Of a DNA stretch of 64,000 nucleotides, positions 60,762-64,000 are shown piece after piece. The position numbers and the translations under genes were made by a program. Positions within the stretch are counted from its first letter, which is position 1. Each line of letters opens with the position of its first letter. The notes beneath the pieces were generated by a model. That model had not been told where the DNA came from, did no database searches, and saw nothing but the letters and a program-made list of their open reading frames with translations. This DNA comes from G965230065 sp965230065. GTDB taxonomy: Bacteria; Bacteroidota; Bacteroidia; Cytophagales; Cyclobacteriaceae. The DNA is taken from positions 1,364,001 to 1,428,000 of the forward strand of contig OZ245942.1 in NCBI GenBank assembly GCA_965230065.1, written 5' to 3'.

Positions 60762-61793
60762 ATGAAATATACTCCCATTTCCCTTCTTTTCGCATGCATT
60801 TTATTTGTCGCTTGTAACCGGGCTGAAAACACCGAACGTTCTGTACAAAAGCCCCAACGCCTCATCCCGCAAATTGACGGGGAATGGTGGCAGATTGCCG
60901 GTGATCCTGATCTGGGTGAGTATACTACCGAAAAACAGCAACCCGTAGATTTTGGCATCTGGCAGGCAGCCGATGGTACCTGGCAGTTGTGGTCGTGCAT
61001 CCGGCATACGAATACCGGAGGAAATACCCGCTTGTTTTATCGTTGGGAAGGCCAAAACCTCAGAGATACCGACTGGACGCCCATGGGTATCGCGATGGAA
61101 GCCGATACCACGGTAGGCGAAATAAAAGGTGGTTTGCAAGCCCCGCATGTAATCCAAAAAAATGACAAATACTATATGTTTTACGGAGGGTGGGCGCGCA
61201 TCTGCCTGGCCGAAAGTGAGGATGGTAAAACATTTACCCGCATTTTGAACGAAGACGGCCAAGCCAGTTTGTTTGAAGGGCCTTTCCGCAACTCAAGGGA
61301 CGCGATGGTGCTGAAAGTGAATGATTTATATTATTGTTATTATACGGGGCACACTTATGAAGATACCACTTTCATTTACAACGAACAGTCTGTAAAATCT
61401 CCACATACCGCGGGTATTTTTTGCCGTACATCTGCCAACCTTTTCAAATGGAGTGAACCCATGCTGGTGTCTGCCGGAGGGGAAGCGGCCAAACATGCCA
61501 ACTGGTACGGAGGCGATGCCGAATGTCCTTTTGTAGTGGAAAAAAATGGGTATTATTATTTGTTCAGAAACCAGCGGTACGGGGAAAACAACCTGAATAC
61601 ACAATATGCCTCTCCCAACCCTATGGATTTTGGGGTGAATGACGATCGGTACATGATTGGCACTTTGCCTGTGGCAGCCCCAGAAATCATTGAGTATAAT
61701 GGTGACTATTACATAGCCGCCCTGTTACCAAGTTTGAAAGGTATTAGGATAGCGAGACTTAAATGGGTTGAACCAAAATTCAATAATAATTGA
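60762..61793 (+). CDS. GH43-like five-bladed beta-propeller lipoprotein
   Basis: A 343-residue lipoprotein (lipobox FVAC near residue 18). Blade-like repeats such as DGTWQLWSCIRHT, NDKYYMFYGGWAR, NDLYYCYYTGHTY, NGYYYLFRNQRY and NGDYYIAALLPSLKG are typical of GH43/GH32-clan propellers. Catalytic residues cannot be assigned with certainty. It likely acts on arabinose-, xylose- or galactose-containing glycans at the cell surface. It is 6 bases upstream of an esterase gene, so the two probably form an operon. Confidence 0.75.
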   Translation: MKYTPISLLFACILFVACNRAENTERSVQKPQRLIPQIDGEWWQIAGDPDLGEYTTEKQQPVDFGIWQAADGTWQLWSCIRHTNTGGNTRLFYRWEGQNLRDTDWTPMGIAMEADTTVGEIKGGLQAPHVIQKNDKYYMFYGGWARICLAESEDGKTFTRILNEDGQASLFEGPFRNSRDAMVLKVNDLYYCYYTGHTYEDTTFIYNEQSVKSPHTAGIFCRTSANLFKWSEPMLVSAGGEAAKHANWYGGDAECPFVVEKNGYYYLFRNQRYGENNLNTQYASPNPMDFGVNDDRYMIGTLPVAAPEIIEYNGDYYIAALLPSLKGIRIARLKWVEPKFNNN

Positions 61794-61799
61794 TCAACA

Positions 61800-62942
61800 A
61801 TGAAGGTTTGTACAATATTGTTGGTATTGATTGTAGTATTTGCAGGTTGTACCGGCAATCCTCAAAAACCTAAGAAAGCGATTCTATGGGATAAAATTGC
61901 ACCCTATTTTGTACCTCCTGCCAAACTCCAAGACAAATACGGTTCGTTTCGTTCACCTTTAAAATTTTATAATGGCGATACAGTAACAACCCCTGAAGAG
62001 TGGAAGCAAAGGCGAAGAGAAATTTACAATCAGTGGGAAAATATGTTGGGAAAATGGCCCCCACTGATAGAAAGTCAGGAATTTGAGGTCATAGAAACTA
62101 TTCATCGTGAAAACTTTACCCAGCACTATATCCGCTTTTTTTGGATGCCTGATGAAAAAACGGATGGGTACCTGCTCATACCTGAAGGAGGAGGAAAAAA
62201 GCCTGCGGTTGTTACCGTATATTATGAACCTGAAACGGCAATAGGTATGAATGAAAATCCGAATCGAGATTTTGCTTATCAACTGGCAAAGCAAGGATTT
62301 GTTACATTATCCATCGGTACTTCAGAGGCTACAGCGGCAAAAACTTATGCGCTGTACTACCCTGATATTGAAAACGCAGCGGTTGCGCCTCTTTTTATGC
62401 TGGCATATGCGGCAGCCAACGCATGGCACATACTGGCAGCCTTACCGGAAGTAGAAGCACAAAAAATAGGTATTGTAGGGCATTCCTTTGGAGGGAAGTG
62501 GGCTATGTTCGCCTCCTGCTTTTTTGAGAAGTTTGCTTGTGCGGCCTGGTCAGACCCCGGAATTGTTTTCGACGAATCGCGCCCCAATGTCAATTATTGG
62601 GAACCTTGGTACCTGGGCTATCACCCCCCTCCCTGGCGTACCCGGGGAGTGATCACCGAAGATAATCCTGCCAAGGGCTTATATCCCAAACTCGTAGCGG
62701 AAGGTTATGATTTGCATGAGCTTCATGCATTAATGGCCCCTCGGCCTTTCCTGGTTTCAGGCGGAGCAGAGGATCCGGAAGAACGCTGGCAGGCACTCAA
62801 CCATACCATCGCAGTCAATACATTGCTGGGGTATCAAAATCGGGTGGCGATGACTAACCGAGCGGAACATGCACCCAATCCCGCATCTAACGAGCAGATT
62901 TTTTCCTTTTTCGAATACTTTTTAAAATTTGATATCCAGTGA
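61800..62942 (+). CDS. Alpha/beta-hydrolase lipoprotein, carbohydrate esterase-like
   Basis: A 380-residue lipoprotein (lipobox F-A-G-C17). Nucleophile elbow GHSFGG with S229, acid residue in GGAEDPEER near 325 and histidine in RAEHAPNP near 358. The N-terminal TTPEEWKQRRREIYNQWENM segment is shared with the next gene. Likely removes acyl groups from plant or algal polysaccharide; acyl type unknown. Confidence 0.75.
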   Translation: MKVCTILLVLIVVFAGCTGNPQKPKKAILWDKIAPYFVPPAKLQDKYGSFRSPLKFYNGDTVTTPEEWKQRRREIYNQWENMLGKWPPLIESQEFEVIETIHRENFTQHYIRFFWMPDEKTDGYLLIPEGGGKKPAVVTVYYEPETAIGMNENPNRDFAYQLAKQGFVTLSIGTSEATAAKTYALYYPDIENAAVAPLFMLAYAAANAWHILAALPEVEAQKIGIVGHSFGGKWAMFASCFFEKFACAAWSDPGIVFDESRPNVNYWEPWYLGYHPPPWRTRGVITEDNPAKGLYPKLVAEGYDLHELHALMAPRPFLVSGGAEDPEERWQALNHTIAVNTLLGYQNRVAMTNRAEHAPNPASNEQIFSFFEYFLKFDIQ

Positions 62943-62967
62943 TGATTGTTAATCACTCAATTGAACT

Positions 62968-64000
62968 ATGAAACCTCTTACAAAATATCCTCTGATTTTT
63001 CTGACAACCGTCTTGGTTAACAGTATGCTGGTTGCATGCTCTAATGGCAATTCTAAAAATGAAGAATCAGACCAAGCTCAAAAGTCAAAGGCTGGGCAAA
63101 CCTATCAGCTAACAGAGGCTGAAGGCAAAAAAAATCTTGCTGATATCCGGCAGTTCATTACAACACCAGAAGGCTGGAAAGAAAGAGCACAACAAATCCG
63201 AGCTCATATTTTGCAGGCAACTGATTTGGAACCATTGCCCGATAAATGTGAGCTCAATCCTATTTTTGGAGAAAAGCGAATATTTGATGGCTATCAAGTT
63301 CAGAATGTGGCATTTGAAAGCCTGCCGGGTGTCTATGTAACAGGATCATTATACAGTCCGATTAATGTAATAGAAAAGCCTGCTGGGATATTAAGCCCTC
63401 ATGGTCACTGGCCTAAAAGAGAAGACTATGGAAGGTACAGGCCAGATGTTCAAAAACGATGTGCCGCTATGGCACGTATGGGAGCCGTTGTTTTTTCATA
63501 CGATATGGTAGGGTATGGACAACTGGCTGAGTTTGGATGGAAACATAAACATCCGCAAACCATGAAGTTGCAAATTTGGAATAGCATCCGATCCGTTGAT
63601 TTCTTGATTTCGTTGGGTGTTGATGCTGAGCGAATTGCTTGTACAGGTGCATCAGGTGGGGGGACACAAACTTTCCATTTGGCGGCCGTAGATCCCAGGG
63701 TTTTTGTGTCTGTTCCCGTAGTAATGGTATCCTATCGTCATTTTGGAGGATGTATCTGTGAATTAGGCATGCCCATTCATGAATCTGAAAACTTCAAAAC
63801 AAATAATGTGGAAATTACAGCATGTATCGCACCCAAACCTTTGTTGTTGGTTTCTATCGGTACGGATGCCACTGAAACTACACCCGAAGTTGAGTACCCA
63901 TTTATCCAATACATTTATGGGTTATTCGGTAAACCGGAAATGGTAGAAAATACACATTTTCCTATGGAGGAACATGATTATGGCCCTGGTAAGCGGGCCG
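62968..64000 (+). CDS. Acetylxylan-esterase-like lipoprotein (3' end beyond the window)
   Basis: The frame from ATG 62968 is open to the window edge, giving 344 residues so far. Signal MKPLTKYPLIFLTTVLVN with lipobox V-A-C24. TTPEGWKERAQQIRAHIL matches the preceding gene; LSPHGHWPK supplies the oxyanion region and TGASGGGTQTFHLA the nucleophile serine. HDYG near the edge may include the catalytic His. It starts 25 bases after its neighbour and continues the same operon, so two related esterases act with the GH43-like protein. Confidence 0.78.
   Translation, partial: MKPLTKYPLIFLTTVLVNSMLVACSNGNSKNEESDQAQKSKAGQTYQLTEAEGKKNLADIRQFITTPEGWKERAQQIRAHILQATDLEPLPDKCELNPIFGEKRIFDGYQVQNVAFESLPGVYVTGSLYSPINVIEKPAGILSPHGHWPKREDYGRYRPDVQKRCAAMARMGAVVFSYDMVGYGQLAEFGWKHKHPQTMKLQIWNSIRSVDFLISLGVDAERIACTGASGGGTQTFHLAAVDPRVFVSVPVVMVSYRHFGGCICELGMPIHESENFKTNNVEITACIAPKPLLLVSIGTDATETTPEVEYPFIQYIYGLFGKPEMVENTHFPMEEHDYGPGKRA

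Overview
The window looks like a stretch of a Bacteroidota chromosome, most likely Cytophagales. The evidence is a mid-range G+C content, few Shine-Dalgarno-like sequences before genes, many secreted lipoproteins, a phenylalanine-terminated outer-membrane protein end at the left edge, a DUF1501/DUF1553 pair, and Bacteroidota-type versions of dihydroorotase, arginine decarboxylase and Ccm proteins. No rRNA, tRNA or CRISPR array was recognised.

Layout. 1-20 kb: mainly housekeeping genes. These are the tail of an outer-membrane protein, PEP carboxylase, two unknown proteins, an SMR exporter, two Rossmann oxidoreductases, a PIG-L deacetylase, an orphan colicin-immunity-like gene, a small ABC module, a polyamine pair (arginine decarboxylase plus a deoxyhypusine-synthase-like enzyme), plsY, a 1622-residue secreted protein of unknown function, and prmA. 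19.3-26.5 kb: an accessory stretch. It holds a three-gene hipB-hipS-hipT kinase toxin system with a duplicated operator, a serine hydrolase beheaded by an IS3-family element, a gene cut on the other side of the same element, the degenerate tail of a second MFS transporter, a yefM-yoeB toxin-antitoxin pair and the intact MFS transporter. 26.7-36.6 kb: a GIY-YIG/DUF4357 protein, a DUF1501/DUF1553 secreted pair, two tandem sodium/bile-acid-type symporters, and purK-purE. 36.8-45.7 kb: a sulfatase lipoprotein, a HAMP-PAS histidine kinase, an EEP phosphodiesterase-like protein, pyrC, a DEAD-box helicase and a DUF1963 protein. 45.7-50 kb: an orphan antitoxin-like gene, a large LRR-Roc-COR-TIR signalling protein, then about 0.8 kb of G+C-rich palindromic DNA. 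50-64 kb: two DUF1080 proteins, two hydrolases in an operon, DUF6544- and DUF2911-type proteins, a ccmC-ccmD-ccmE-ccmF cytochrome c maturation operon, and a carbohydrate cluster (GH43-like lipoprotein plus two alpha/beta-hydrolase esterase lipoproteins, the last running off the window).

The most interesting items are the TIR-tipped ROCO protein with 66-bp DNA-level LRR repeats, the split-HipA (HipBST-like) system, and a family of intergenic 'twin hairpins' whose stems differ from place to place while their loops stay TCC/GGA-like. Functions are inferred from sequence motifs read by eye. No database search was run.
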